Positions 38,778 through 47,195 of a DNA stretch of 64,000 nt are shown one piece after another. Source of the stretch: Bacteroides sp. OM05-12 (GTDB lineage: Bacteria > Bacteroidota > Bacteroidia > Bacteroidales > Bacteroidaceae). The position numbers were made by a program, and so were the translations under genes. Each line of letters opens with the position of its first letter. The first letter of the stretch is position 1. The notes below the pieces were generated by a model, which was not told where the DNA came from, made no database searches, and saw nothing but the letters and a program-made list of their open reading frames with translations. The stretch spans positions 1 to 64,000 of the forward strand of contig NZ_QSUN01000018.1 of NCBI RefSeq assembly GCF_003438995.1, in the 5' to 3' direction.

Positions 38778-39377
38778 TTATTCGATAATACCTATTTGTT
38801 TGAGCCATTTTTCAACGTCTTCCCGAGAGTTTTCAGCCCGGTTTCCATACACGGCCAAACTGCCGAGTAATGTCGAGTTGGGGCATACCGAACGGATATC
38901 GGACACGCTTTGAGCCGTGCCACTGCCACCATGCGTACAGAAGGGTGCTATGTACTTCCCCGACAGATCGTAGCCTGCCAGAAAGCTCTTCATGGCCGGG
39001 GTAAGATGCCCGCCCCAGATGGGGGTTCCGACAATCAGCGTGTCGTACTCGTCCATGTTCTCTACCTTTGTTTTCAATTCCGGGCGATAATCGCTCTCCA
39101 ACTCTCCGGGGGCAATTTGTATTACCTCCTCGTAAGAATCGGGATAAGGAATAACTGTCTCCACTTCCACTATATCGCAACCGACAAGATCGTGTATGTG
39201 GTTGGCGACCATTCGGGTATTTCCACCCCATGAGAAATAGACAATGAGAATTTTTCCGGCATCTCCTGAAATCGTATCTCCCGATCCTACCGTTGCCGAT
39301 TCTTCACTGCTGCAAGAAACAAGGGTGAATAGCAGCATAACTATCATTGTCAATAATCCTTTTACGTTCATATTCAT
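38778..39377 (-). CDS. Lipoprotein flavodoxin
   Basis: A lipoprotein with lipobox TLVSCSSEE and a full flavodoxin domain: ILIVYFSWGGNTRMVA near residue 42, DTLIVGTPIWGGHL near 125, and APFCTHGGSGTAQ. The start at 39377 (MNMNVKGLL) or 39371 is preferred. The longer frame, beginning at 39404, would start upstream of the predicted -7 box at 39402-39409 and could not be translated from that promoter. It is the first gene of the P4 unit: three flavodoxin lipoproteins, tatA, tatC. The redox partner is unknown. Confidence 0.87.
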   Translation of the reverse strand: MNMNVKGLLTMIVMLLFTLVSCSSEESATVGSGDTISGDAGKILIVYFSWGGNTRMVANHIHDLVGCDIVEVETVIPYPDSYEEVIQIAPGELESDYRPELKTKVENMDEYDTLIVGTPIWGGHLTPAMKSFLAGYDLSGKYIAPFCTHGGSGTAQSVSDIRSVCPNSTLLGSLAVYGNRAENSREDVEKWLKQIGIIE

Positions 39378-39401
39378 TATGTTTTTAATTTTTCTACAAT
39401 A

Positions 39402-39458
39402 CAAAAGTATGGAAGCCGGAGAAGATAACCTTTGTTGCCCAGCTCAATTAAGTTTGTT
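39402..39458 (-). promoter_or_regulatory. Promoter P4 with shared cargo operator
   Basis: The -7 box TACTTTTG is at 39402-39409 on the minus strand. The operator lies at 39431-39458: AACAAA, 5 nt, TTGAGC, 5 nt, AACAAA. The spacing to the -7 box is exactly 21 nt, as at the four other cargo promoters. The final CAAA stands where a -33 TTTG would be expected. It drives the flavodoxin/tatAC unit and overlaps the 3' end of the truncated AraC gene. Confidence 0.8.
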
Positions 39459-40040
39459 ATCAGGCTCAAATGGAAATTCTTTCCAGACGATGTCTCTTTC
39501 TACCCGTGGCTTCAACAGGTCGAACACGTCCATTCCGCACTTTCCAGCAAAGTCGAACAAATTGGCCGCATATCGTTTGTCCATATTTATTAAGGTATAA
39601 GCAACTTCTATCGTTTTTAACCGCAATAGTGTTTCCGGCAAAGGTTGCTTCCGGTGAAGATAAGGGACTAATGACTGGAAGAAACTCTCTATCCCGGGAC
39701 ACGCCGACAAGAGATGCAGGGCCGGAAGAGCTTCCATTGTATGTTTCCGAAACGAGCTGTCCAGTGTTTGGTAAAACTCGCAAAGGAAATGTCTTGGAAA
39801 CGAAAAGTACAACATCCTACATGGGGCATCCACTTCCGGTTCTGCATAAAGATGCGAGTAACTGTCCCTTCCGATAAAGGCACAATCTCCCCGGACAATA
39901 CTCAATGCTTCACCGCACTGGTTCCGCAAATGCAACTGCCCGCTATACAAATAAACCAGCGTGTATCGGGGAAAAAGGTGGTAGGCATGGGAAGTCGCAT
40001 GAATTGACCAAAAAGAATAAATATCCTGTTCTTCGTTCAT
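39444..40040 (-). pseudogene. Truncated AraC-family regulator lacking its DNA-binding domain
   Basis: 198 residues that align along their length with the cupin-like sensor half of the AraC regulator at 49245 (shared LVYLYSGQLHLR-type strand, CEFYQTL, LFDFAGKCGMDVFDLL). The paralogue continues for about 90 further residues through two helix-turn-helix units; here the frame ends after an unrelated tail, EPDNKLN. The last 15 bases lie inside the P4 operator, so the HTH region was probably replaced when the promoter was joined. It may be dead, or a sensor-only protein that dimerises with the full-length regulator. It follows the DUF6282-like gene by 8 bp. Confidence 0.75.
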
Positions 40041-40048
40041 GTTCTTTA

Positions 40049-41059
40049 TTATATTGCCGACAATCCGACAAGTGTCGCCGGATTGTCGCGTACCATGTAA
40101 TTGACTTGTTGCTGCGACAACCCGTTTTCGAGCAACGCCCGGATACAGCGACGCATACCTTCAACTGGATGGGGCATTCCCACCTGCCCGAGGTCTGTCG
40201 TTATGATGCTGTGTTCCGGGGCTATACGGACGAACCCCGCAAACTCCTTGTCGCTCATCCGTTCAAAGTCTGGTAATCCCGTACCCGGGCCCCATAAGTT
40301 GGTTATATAACTGTACTCAATCCATGCCCCGGAATCAATACATCGTTTTATTTGGTCGTAGGTCATTTTCCAAATGCCGGAATTGGCATGAGTTACAACG
40401 AATTTCTTTACACCGACTTCACGGGCTTTGCGGGCCAGCGTGATGCTTTCTTCGGGGGAAGAGTGTCCGGTAGCGAAAATGATATCCGCCTCGGCACATA
40501 TTTCCATTACCTGCACGACTTCCGGCAGGACATGCCCATTGTCATCCAACACGGGAATACCCTCTTTTTTTCCATGATACCGGATATTCTGGTAAACAGC
40601 ATCCTGTGTAGGCATCCAGATGCAGCGGCAAAGGTTGCCTGTTGTATTCACAGCCTTTTCCGCAGCGAACGTGTTCACTTTTTCTCCATGTACCCGATTC
40701 ATGCAAAGGCTTCCGAACACCTCGAAATCCGGCAATACCTGACGAATTAAATATGCCCTGTCATGACTACTGAAATCATTAGATTTGAACAACATGGATT
40801 TATATCCGGCATCATGAGCGGCACGGGCAAATTCCAGTTCATTTCCCAAGCGGGCTTTGGAGTCCGGAGCAGCGTGCAGATGAATATCGCTGACACCGCG
40901 GAGCAATTCATCTGTTCCCGAAAAATTGAAATCTTCACTATCAGTAAACGTCGGTATCCCGGCTTTCGACGGTAATATGCCGGAAAGGAGCATGGCTCCT
41001 CCCGCAATCATGGAATTACGAATAAAATCCCGGCGTGACAGACCTTGTTTATCTTTCAT
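40049..41059 (-). CDS. Tat-exported amidohydrolase-like protein (DUF6282 type)
   Basis: A twin-arginine signal is clear at the N-terminus: LSRRDFIRN followed by the hydrophobic stretch SMIAGGAMLLSGILPS. The mature part is a metal-dependent hydrolase-like TIM barrel: VSDIHLHAAPD near residue 55, ATGHSSPEES near 195, VVTHANSG near 222 and ITTDLGQVGMPH near 290. The HxH and later His/Asp residues suit a metal centre. The substrate is unknown. It overlaps the flavodoxin gene at 41049 by 11 bp. The TatAC subunits needed to export it are encoded 3-5 kb away on the same element. Confidence 0.85.
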   Translation of the reverse strand: MKDKQGLSRRDFIRNSMIAGGAMLLSGILPSKAGIPTFTDSEDFNFSGTDELLRGVSDIHLHAAPDSKARLGNELEFARAAHDAGYKSMLFKSNDFSSHDRAYLIRQVLPDFEVFGSLCMNRVHGEKVNTFAAEKAVNTTGNLCRCIWMPTQDAVYQNIRYHGKKEGIPVLDDNGHVLPEVVQVMEICAEADIIFATGHSSPEESITLARKAREVGVKKFVVTHANSGIWKMTYDQIKRCIDSGAWIEYSYITNLWGPGTGLPDFERMSDKEFAGFVRIAPEHSIITTDLGQVGMPHPVEGMRRCIRALLENGLSQQQVNYMVRDNPATLVGLSAI

Positions 41060-41693
41060 CGTTTTCTTCTTGATTCAGTTCGACAATACCGATTTTTTGC
41101 AACCATGCAATAACACGGTCGTATGCGGTGTCGTATGTTCCTCTGCGAATCTGTATGCCCTCCAAAACGGTAGATTGCGGGCAAAGGGAACGAATGAGCC
41201 GATAGCTCGCCTCGGCAGAACTGGTTCCACTGGTGCAGAATGGCACAACGGTTTTTCCGGCAAGGTCGTGTGTTGTCAGGAAAGAGCGGATAGGAGGGGC
41301 CGCCGTTTCCACCCAAATCGGATAACCTATGAATATGACATCGTATAAATCGATGTCCTCTATCCGGGTTGTGAGAGGCGGACAATATTCGGTCGCTACT
41401 TCTTCCCTGATCTGTGCCAGCAAAGTGTCATAGTCATCGGTGTAAGTATCTACGGTTTCGATCTCCACAAGGTCGCTCTTTACCGTATCATGAATATAAC
41501 CGGCAATCGTCCGTGTGTTGCCCGTGTGGGAAAAATAGACGATCAGAATTTTTCTGTTTCCCGAAGGCTCCGCGGGTTCTTCCGGTTTTTCGACCGGAGG
41601 AGTGTCCGGTGAATCCGTTTGGGGGTCATTGGCTGAGCAGCCTGTTACGGCTAACATAAGCCATGCTAAAAGCAATAAAATCTTCTTTTCCAT
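41049..41693 (-). CDS. Lipoprotein flavodoxin
   Basis: A 214-residue lipoprotein (lipobox LAVTGCSAND) with a Pro/Glu-rich linker and a well-conserved flavodoxin domain: ILIVYFSHTGNTRTIAGYIH near residue 48, DVIFIGYPIWVETAAPPIRS near 130, and VVPFCTSGTSSAE. The phosphate loop SHTGNT is canonical for FMN binding. It is the first gene of the P1 unit, followed by the Tat substrate and the truncated AraC. A periplasmic or surface flavodoxin is unusual, because flavodoxins normally work in the cytoplasm. Confidence 0.9.
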   Translation of the reverse strand: MEKKILLLLAWLMLAVTGCSANDPQTDSPDTPPVEKPEEPAEPSGNRKILIVYFSHTGNTRTIAGYIHDTVKSDLVEIETVDTYTDDYDTLLAQIREEVATEYCPPLTTRIEDIDLYDVIFIGYPIWVETAAPPIRSFLTTHDLAGKTVVPFCTSGTSSAEASYRLIRSLCPQSTVLEGIQIRRGTYDTAYDRVIAWLQKIGIVELNQEENDER

Positions 41694-41723
41694 ATCAGTT
41701 TCTATTTAGTTATTCAACTGACA

Positions 41724-41780
41724 CAAAGGTAAAAGCAAAGCCCCGCAACATATTTGCTGCGAGGCTCAATTTGCTTTGTT
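41724..41780 (-). promoter_or_regulatory. Promoter P1 with shared cargo operator
   Basis: The -7 box TACCTTTG is at 41724-41731. The operator at 41753-41780 reads AACAAA, 5 nt, TTGAGC, 5 nt, AGCAAA on the minus strand, 21 nt before the -7 box. The 5' part also forms a 12-6-12 imperfect inverted repeat with the downstream GTTGCGGGGC. The start codon at 41693 is 30 bp from the -7 box. Confidence 0.82.
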
Positions 41781-41794
41781 CTGGAGTCCGGTTC

Positions 41795-42865
41795 TTATTT
41801 TTCTTTCAGGACTTTTTTGAAAAACGTATCTATTTTATCGAAAGGAATCACATCAAGATTGTCGTACAAATCGACATGGTTAGCTCCCGGAATAATCAGC
41901 AGTTCCTTGTTATCGCCCGTCAGCCGCTTATAGGCATCCTCGCTGAAATAGCGAGAGTGAGCTTCGGCGCCGTGTATCATCAGCACGGCACTACGGATCT
42001 CGCCGATATAGGTGAGTAGAGGCATATTGATGAATGATAACACGCTGGTCTTCGTAATTCCCTCATTGGAGTTTGGGGAACGGCGGTGGTAGCCTCGCTC
42101 CGTTTTGTAATAGTCGTGGTACTCCTTGACGAATTGCGGAGTATCGTCCGTTACAGTCTCCACCACGCCGCCGTCACGCTCGTATCCGCCGCTTCGGTAG
42201 TCTTTCGTGCGCTGTTCGTTGAGAGCCTGACGAAGTTTGTTGCGTGCATCTGCGTTGTCATTGGCATCGAAATAACCGTTGGCATTCACACGGCTCATAT
42301 CGTACATGGTAGAGGTAACGGTTGCCTTGATACGCGGGTCGTTGGCCGCAGCATTAAGGGCGAAACCGCCCCAGCCGCAGATGCCGAGAATACCGATACG
42401 CTCCGAATCGACATCCTCGCGGGTGGTCAAGTAATCGACCGCCGCGCTGAAGTCGTCGGTGCTGATTTCCGGCGAGGTCAGGTAACGGGGCGTGCCGCCG
42501 CTCTCGCCATAAAACGAGGGGTCGAAAGCGATGGTTAGGAATCCCCGCTCGGCAAGGGTCTGGGCGTAACGTCCCGACACCTGCTCTTTGACCGCTCCAT
42601 AAGGTCCGCTTACGGCGATACCGGGCAAAGTTCCTTGCGCATTTTTCGGCTTATACAAGTCTGCGGCAAGCGTGATGCCATAGCGGTTGTGGAAGATAAT
42701 TTTCGTGTGTTCCACTTTCTCACTCTGCGGAAATGTCTTGTCCCATTCCTGTGTCAAATTCAATGTATCCATATCTATTGATTTTATCTCCTTTTCCTTG
42801 TTATTACCGATGCTGCAACTCGTAAAAGCCAGCAACGTCATGATAGCAAATGCTTGTATCTTCAT
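41795..42865 (-). CDS. Lipoprotein alpha/beta hydrolase, dienelactone-hydrolase-like
   Basis: A lipobox (LAFTSCSIG) followed by an alpha/beta-hydrolase fold of about 330 residues. The nucleophile elbow reads GICGWGG, a cysteine in place of the common serine, as in dienelactone hydrolases and related Bacteroidota esterases. A catalytic acid lies near MIHGAEAHSRYFSEDAY and the histidine in IPGANHVDLYD. It is probably envelope-anchored. It is the last gene of the P2 unit, 18 bp after the reductase at 42884. The substrate is unknown; lactones or esters are plausible. Confidence 0.85.
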   Translation of the reverse strand: MKIQAFAIMTLLAFTSCSIGNNKEKEIKSIDMDTLNLTQEWDKTFPQSEKVEHTKIIFHNRYGITLAADLYKPKNAQGTLPGIAVSGPYGAVKEQVSGRYAQTLAERGFLTIAFDPSFYGESGGTPRYLTSPEISTDDFSAAVDYLTTREDVDSERIGILGICGWGGFALNAAANDPRIKATVTSTMYDMSRVNANGYFDANDNADARNKLRQALNEQRTKDYRSGGYERDGGVVETVTDDTPQFVKEYHDYYKTERGYHRRSPNSNEGITKTSVLSFINMPLLTYIGEIRSAVLMIHGAEAHSRYFSEDAYKRLTGDNKELLIIPGANHVDLYDNLDVIPFDKIDTFFKKVLKEK

Positions 42866-42883
42866 AATCTTCTCGGATTTATA

Positions 42884-43561
42884 TTATTTCATCTTGTAGC
42901 GCAGCCAGACTATATCCGTCGGCCACTGCTCCACGCTTTCCAGTTTCAGACGGAACGGGTTGCATCCCATGTCAGTTATACCATCGAAAACGGCAGTCTG
43001 CCCCTTGCGCCCGTCAATGCCGGGGGCTACCATGATACTGACTTCATCAATCAGTCCGGCCTCTAAAAATCCGCCGCAGATATGCCCGCCCCCGACTATT
43101 GCAAGGCGTTTAACCCCGAAATGCTCGGACAGGGCTTCCATAGCTTTGGGCAAGTCGATTCGTCCTTTCCCGGCCGCAATCCAAGAAATGCCTTGCTGCC
43201 GGAGTGTTTCCAGATACGCTTCGGGTACTTCCTCGCTGACGATGCAGAGCAACGGATGCCCGTCTGCTTCATCCGCCTGCCAGCGCAGTTTCCCATGTGT
43301 ATCTACTACAATGGTGTATTCGTCCGATTTTCTGGCGACATAAATGGAAGTCCTGCCTATCGGGGTTCCCTCCATTCGGGAAGATTCCTCTTTGACAGCC
43401 GTACATTCCAAAGCGGTAGTCACCCGCCCGGAAAGTTTCGAGCAAGAACCGAGTTTCTCTAATGCGATATAGTATTCATCCGTACTCAGTTGCCCGACCA
43501 TCGGGCAGTCGATGCGGCCATCGACGGATGTCATCATATGACTGATAATATAAGGTTTCAT
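42884..43561 (-). CDS. RibD C-terminal/dihydrofolate-reductase-like protein
   Basis: A 225-residue NAD(P)H-dependent reductase fold of the RibD C-terminal/DHFR superfamily. The N-terminus is YIISHMMTSVDGRID, and a Gly-rich NADPH site, LAIVGGGHICGGFLEAGLID, lies near residue 155. There is no signal peptide, so it is cytoplasmic. Stand-alone members are of uncertain function and are not committed to riboflavin synthesis. It sits between the Tat aldo/keto reductase (97-bp gap with a possible internal promoter) and the dienelactone-hydrolase-like lipoprotein. Confidence 0.85.
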   Translation of the reverse strand: MKPYIISHMMTSVDGRIDCPMVGQLSTDEYYIALEKLGSCSKLSGRVTTALECTAVKEESSRMEGTPIGRTSIYVARKSDEYTIVVDTHGKLRWQADEADGHPLLCIVSEEVPEAYLETLRQQGISWIAAGKGRIDLPKAMEALSEHFGVKRLAIVGGGHICGGFLEAGLIDEVSIMVAPGIDGRKGQTAVFDGITDMGCNPFRLKLESVEQWPTDIVWLRYKMK

Positions 43562-43589
43562 ATCTTTATAATTTTATAATAATCCGGAA

Positions 43590-43645
43590 CAAAGGTAGCT
43601 CCGTTTATCCGGCCCGTCATTAGATGGATTACGGATTGAGCTACC
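43590..43645 (-). promoter_or_regulatory. Possible internal promoter with inverted repeat
   Basis: The -7 box TACCTTTG lies at 43590-43597 on the minus strand, 29 bp before the ATG at 43561. GGTAGCTC at 43594-43601 and GAGCTACC at 43638-43645 form an inverted repeat with a long loop. The shared cargo operator is absent here. Confidence 0.4.
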
Positions 43646-43658
43646 CTTTTTACCGATT

Positions 43659-44825
43659 TTAGCGTCCTACCTGTTTTTGCTGTTCGGCGTTGTAACGATC
43701 TCCCACAACCGGAATGGCAACAACCGTATCTTCCAGTTCTCTCCATTCTTCAGGAGAGAGGGAAAATTCAAGCGTGCGCAGATTCTCTTCTAAATGCGCC
43801 AGTTTCGTCGTTCCGGGAATCGGCACGATCCACGGTGCTTTCTGCAACAGCCAGCCGAGGGCTACCTGAGCCGAGGTCATACCCCGTGTACGGCCGAAGG
43901 CTTGCAACGCGCTCACGATGCGCGTGTTGGCCCGCATTGCTTCCGGCTGGAAGCGCGGAAGAGTTTGGCGATTGTCATTGTTCGGGTCGAAGACCGTGTA
44001 TTCGTTGATGCAGCCGCCCAGAAAGCCCCGGTTAATCGGGCTGTACGGAACGAAGCCGATACCCAGCTCCCGGCAGGTATCGAGTACACCGTTTTCCTCC
44101 ACAAGCCGGTGCATAAGATGGTATTCGCTTTGGATAGCAGTCAGCGGGCAGATAGCGTGTGCCTTACGGATGGTTTCGGCACTCACCTCGCACATCCCCC
44201 AATGCTGTACTTTGCCCTCTTTCATCAGGTCGGCAATGGTCGCTGCCACCTCTTCTGCCGGAGTGTTCGGATCGGCACGATGCTGGTAAAACATCGGCAA
44301 GGATTCGAGCCGCAGGCGTCGGAGCGATTCCTCACAATAACGGCGAATTGTTGCCGGTCGGCTGTCCTGACGTCCCGTTCCCTTACCGTCGATGACTTCA
44401 TGCCCGAATTTAGTCGTTACGCTGATCCGGCCCTTGAACTCGGACAACGCTTCACCGGCCAAATTTTCATTGGTCAGCGGGCCGTAGATGATTGCCGTGT
44501 CGAAGAGTGTCACACCACGGTCTACCGCCTCATGCAACAGTCTGATACATTGTTTCTTATCCGGATGCTGGCTGCGGTTATAGGTCATACCCATCACGCC
44601 GAAACCGAGAGCCGAAACCTCGAAGGCCGCCTTCCCCGTTCCCAATACGCGATGTCCTTTGATACGGGCGACGCCTGTATCATCGTTTCGTGATGTTTCC
44701 GGTTGTTTCGGCTCGGCAGCAAAAACCTTGTCAAGTCCGGCAGGCATAGCCAATGCTGCTCCCGCCAGTGCCGCCGTTTTAAGAAATCCACGGCGGCTGA
44801 TGTTCATTTTATTATCTTCTTCCAT
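43659..44825 (-). CDS. Tat-exported aldo/keto reductase
   Basis: A canonical twin-arginine signal (ISRRGFLKTAALAGAALAMP, cleavage near VFAAEP) precedes an aldo/keto reductase barrel of about 330 residues. The catalytic tetrad is visible: Asp in LFDTAIIYG and its Tyr, Lys in VTTKFGHE, and His in MFYQHRADP. NADP-binding residues fall in PIPGTTKLAHLEENL. Export would place an NAD(P)H-type enzyme outside the cytoplasm, carried there folded with its cofactor, which explains the need for Tat. It follows the SDR gene by 18 bp in the P2 unit. Confidence 0.9.
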   Translation of the reverse strand: MEEDNKMNISRRGFLKTAALAGAALAMPAGLDKVFAAEPKQPETSRNDDTGVARIKGHRVLGTGKAAFEVSALGFGVMGMTYNRSQHPDKKQCIRLLHEAVDRGVTLFDTAIIYGPLTNENLAGEALSEFKGRISVTTKFGHEVIDGKGTGRQDSRPATIRRYCEESLRRLRLESLPMFYQHRADPNTPAEEVAATIADLMKEGKVQHWGMCEVSAETIRKAHAICPLTAIQSEYHLMHRLVEENGVLDTCRELGIGFVPYSPINRGFLGGCINEYTVFDPNNDNRQTLPRFQPEAMRANTRIVSALQAFGRTRGMTSAQVALGWLLQKAPWIVPIPGTTKLAHLEENLRTLEFSLSPEEWRELEDTVVAIPVVGDRYNAEQQKQVGR

Positions 44826-44843
44826 TGTTTTACGTTTTTGTGA

Positions 44844-45602
44844 TTAGTGAATAGAAAAGGCACCGTCCACCAAAAGGGCATGACCATCCACGAAACTTGC
44901 CTGCTCGGAGCAGAGCCACAGGACGGCATTTGCTATCTCTTCGGGTTTACCAAGACGCCCGGCAGGAATATCACGTACCAACTCTTTCTCCAAATCCGGA
45001 TTGCGCCGCATCAGTTCCTCTGCCATCGGCGTTCTGATGACGCCCGGACAGATGGCGTTAATGCGGATGCCCTTTGCGGCATAATCGATAGCCGCGGTAC
45101 GTGTCAGACCGATTACGGCATGTTTGCAGGCGATATAGGCTGCCTGTCCGGGAAATCCCGTCACACCACCCTGCGACGAGGTATTGACAATCGCTCCACC
45201 GCCCTGTTTCAACATCTGGAGAATCTCGTAGCGCATGCAGTTCCATACGCCTTTCAGATCGACAGCCACCGTGCGGTCGAACTCCTCGTCGGTAATCTCC
45301 GCCATCGGACGTTGCGGGGTTTGGATGCCCGCGTTGTTGTGTGCCGCATCGAGTCGGCCATAGGTCATAACGATCCAGTCTATCATCGTCTTTACGGCTT
45401 GCGTGTCCGATACGTCGCAACGATACGAAACAGCCTTATAACCTTCCGAGTTTAATTTTTCGGCCTGCTCTTTCGGTTCGTTGATATCTACCAGAATAAC
45501 CGTTGCACCGGCTTTTGCGAATCCTTCTGCACAAGCAAGACCGATTCCGGCTGCCGCACCAGTTACCATTGCTACTTTTCCATTCATTGTTTTTGTTTCC
45601 AT
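44844..45602 (-). CDS. SDR-family NAD(P)-dependent oxidoreductase
   Basis: A classical short-chain dehydrogenase of 252 residues, cytoplasmic. The cofactor motif is GAAAGIGLACAEG near residues 15-27, NNAG is near 91, the catalytic Ser is in NTSSQGG and Tyr/Lys in AYIACKHA near 155-162, and PGVIRTPM follows. The acidic residue after strand 2 (VDINEP) favours NAD over NADP. It lies 5 bp downstream of the M20 hydrolase gene. The substrate is unknown. Confidence 0.93.
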   Translation of the reverse strand: METKTMNGKVAMVTGAAAGIGLACAEGFAKAGATVILVDINEPKEQAEKLNSEGYKAVSYRCDVSDTQAVKTMIDWIVMTYGRLDAAHNNAGIQTPQRPMAEITDEEFDRTVAVDLKGVWNCMRYEILQMLKQGGGAIVNTSSQGGVTGFPGQAAYIACKHAVIGLTRTAAIDYAAKGIRINAICPGVIRTPMAEELMRRNPDLEKELVRDIPAGRLGKPEEIANAVLWLCSEQASFVDGHALLVDGAFSIH

Positions 45603-45607
45603 ATTAT

Positions 45608-47086
45608 TTATTTTTGAGATGAATAATTCTTCTGTTGATAATCCAGTGCCGGTTTCCGATCACCCAACAGAGGCTCGTACTTGAAATCTGTACCTCTGTC
45701 TTGTTGCATTTCTTGTTTGGCAGCAGCAATGAGTTCAGGATTCAGGAAGAGGTCGCATACGGTAGTCGCTATGATTTCCGAAGCGACCAGTGCGCTCTGC
45801 ACACCTAAAGAAGAACCGCTGGCCGCTACCGCTTGCCATGAATGTGCTGCCGTTCCCGGAATCCAACCCATCGTGAATACGCCTACCGTCGGTACTACCC
45901 AACTGATGTCACCCACGTCGGTCGAAGCGTTCACCTCCTTTGCCGGATAGGGTGGAAAAACAATGGTGGGATCGAGTGGCCCCGGATGTTCTAATGTCGA
46001 GGCAATCCCTTCGGCAAATTCCATTTGGCTCTTGTTCCAAAGAGGTAAGGATAGCGAGTTGAAATTCGTTGCCGCCACGTCTATCAACGTGTGGTTGACA
46101 AGCAACGGATAGCAGCCCGACGTAAGTTCATATTCGGCGGTGGTTTCCGTGGCGGTAGCCGCACCACGTGATATTTCCACAATTCGCCTCCATACCTCAC
46201 GTGCCACTTGCGAATTGGCATGACGCACGGTCAGGTCGATCTCCGCGAAATCAGGAACCACGTTGGAAGCCCGTCCACCGTTACTGATTATATAATGTAT
46301 GCGTGTCTTGTCGGGAACATGCTCGCGCAGATATTCCACGGCTGTAGCCATTACCATCGCCCCGTCCAATGCCGACCGTCCGCGGTCGGGAGCGGCTGCG
46401 GCATGGGCCGATACGCCCCGGAAACGGAATTTGGTGCTGACACTTGCCATGTGGGGCGAGGAATAATAACCGTTGTAGTCAGTCGGATGCCAGTGCATTA
46501 CGGCGTCCACGCCATTAAACAGCCCATCGCGTACCATATAAACTTTCCCGAAACCGCCTTCTTCAGCGGGACAACCATACAAACGGATTTCCCCGTGAAC
46601 ACCGTTTTCCTCCATCCATTGCCGGAGAGCGACTGCCGCGGCCACGGCTCCCGAACCTATCAAGTTATGCCCACAGCCGTGCCCGTTGGTGTTATCCGCT
46701 CGGAAATGACGTATGCAGGTGGAATCCTGCGACAGACCTCCTAATGCATCATATTCGGCAAGCAGGCCGATGACAGGCCCTTCACCGTTCCGGTAACTCG
46801 CAACAAAGGCAGTCGGCATCCCGGCGACACCCGTCTGCACGGTAAATCCGGCGTCGCTCAAACGCTTTTGCAGGATAGTCGCACTCTTATGTTCCAGAAA
46901 TCCCAGTTCGGCAAGTCCCCAGATAGCCGTTGCGTTGTCAGCCAACGGTTGCCGCTGGGCTTTGACCAGTTCGAGCAATCTGCTTTTCATCCTTTTTTCT
47001 TTTGGTGATGCTCCCATCGCAGTGTTTACTTGCAGCATACAAAGCAGGGCAAGCATTCCTATGACAATTTCATTCTTAATTCTCAT
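45608..47086 (-). CDS. Exported M20 amidohydrolase, AbgB-like
   Basis: A zinc peptidase/amidohydrolase of the M20 family, closest in pattern to the p-aminobenzoyl-glutamate hydrolase subunit AbgB. Motifs are GLLAEYDALGGLSQ near residue 90, GHGCGHNLIGSGAVA near 135, CPAEEGGFGKVYM near 180 and DVGDISWVVPTVG near 400. The ATG at 47086 is preferred: the frame extends to a TTG at 47095, but the ATG starts a good signal peptide (IGMLALLCMLQVNTAMGA). It is the first gene of the P2 unit (M20 hydrolase, SDR, Tat reductase, RibD-like, lipoprotein hydrolase). Confidence 0.88.
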   Translation of the reverse strand: MRIKNEIVIGMLALLCMLQVNTAMGASPKEKRMKSRLLELVKAQRQPLADNATAIWGLAELGFLEHKSATILQKRLSDAGFTVQTGVAGMPTAFVASYRNGEGPVIGLLAEYDALGGLSQDSTCIRHFRADNTNGHGCGHNLIGSGAVAAAVALRQWMEENGVHGEIRLYGCPAEEGGFGKVYMVRDGLFNGVDAVMHWHPTDYNGYYSSPHMASVSTKFRFRGVSAHAAAAPDRGRSALDGAMVMATAVEYLREHVPDKTRIHYIISNGGRASNVVPDFAEIDLTVRHANSQVAREVWRRIVEISRGAATATETTAEYELTSGCYPLLVNHTLIDVAATNFNSLSLPLWNKSQMEFAEGIASTLEHPGPLDPTIVFPPYPAKEVNASTDVGDISWVVPTVGVFTMGWIPGTAAHSWQAVAASGSSLGVQSALVASEIIATTVCDLFLNPELIAAAKQEMQQDRGTDFKYEPLLGDRKPALDYQQKNYSSQK

Positions 47087-47117
47087 ATTCTTCAATTTAG
47101 TAGTTTCAATACTGTGG

Positions 47118-47174
47118 CAAAGTTAAAAAGAGAGCCCCGCAGCGTCTTTGCTGCGAGGCTCAAAATACTTTGTT
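47118..47174 (-). promoter_or_regulatory. Promoter P2 with shared cargo operator
   Basis: The -7 box TAACTTTG is at 47118-47125. The operator at 47147-47174 reads AACAAA, 5 nt, TTGAGC, 5 nt, AGCAAA on the minus strand, exactly 21 nt before the -7 box. GAGCCTCGCAGC and GCTGCGGGGCTC around the centre form an 11-of-12 inverted repeat. Confidence 0.82.
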
Positions 47175-47195
47175 GGGAAGTTCACTCCGTTAAAA

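Noticed and set aside
43794..44693. Long plus-strand open frame of 299 codons in the cargo region
   Set aside because: It is antisense to the well-supported Tat aldo/keto reductase. The long frame follows from the higher GC content. No domain or start context supports it.
45681..46744. Plus-strand open frames opposite the M20 hydrolase
   Set aside because: They are shadows of the coding strand, which shows all M20 motifs.
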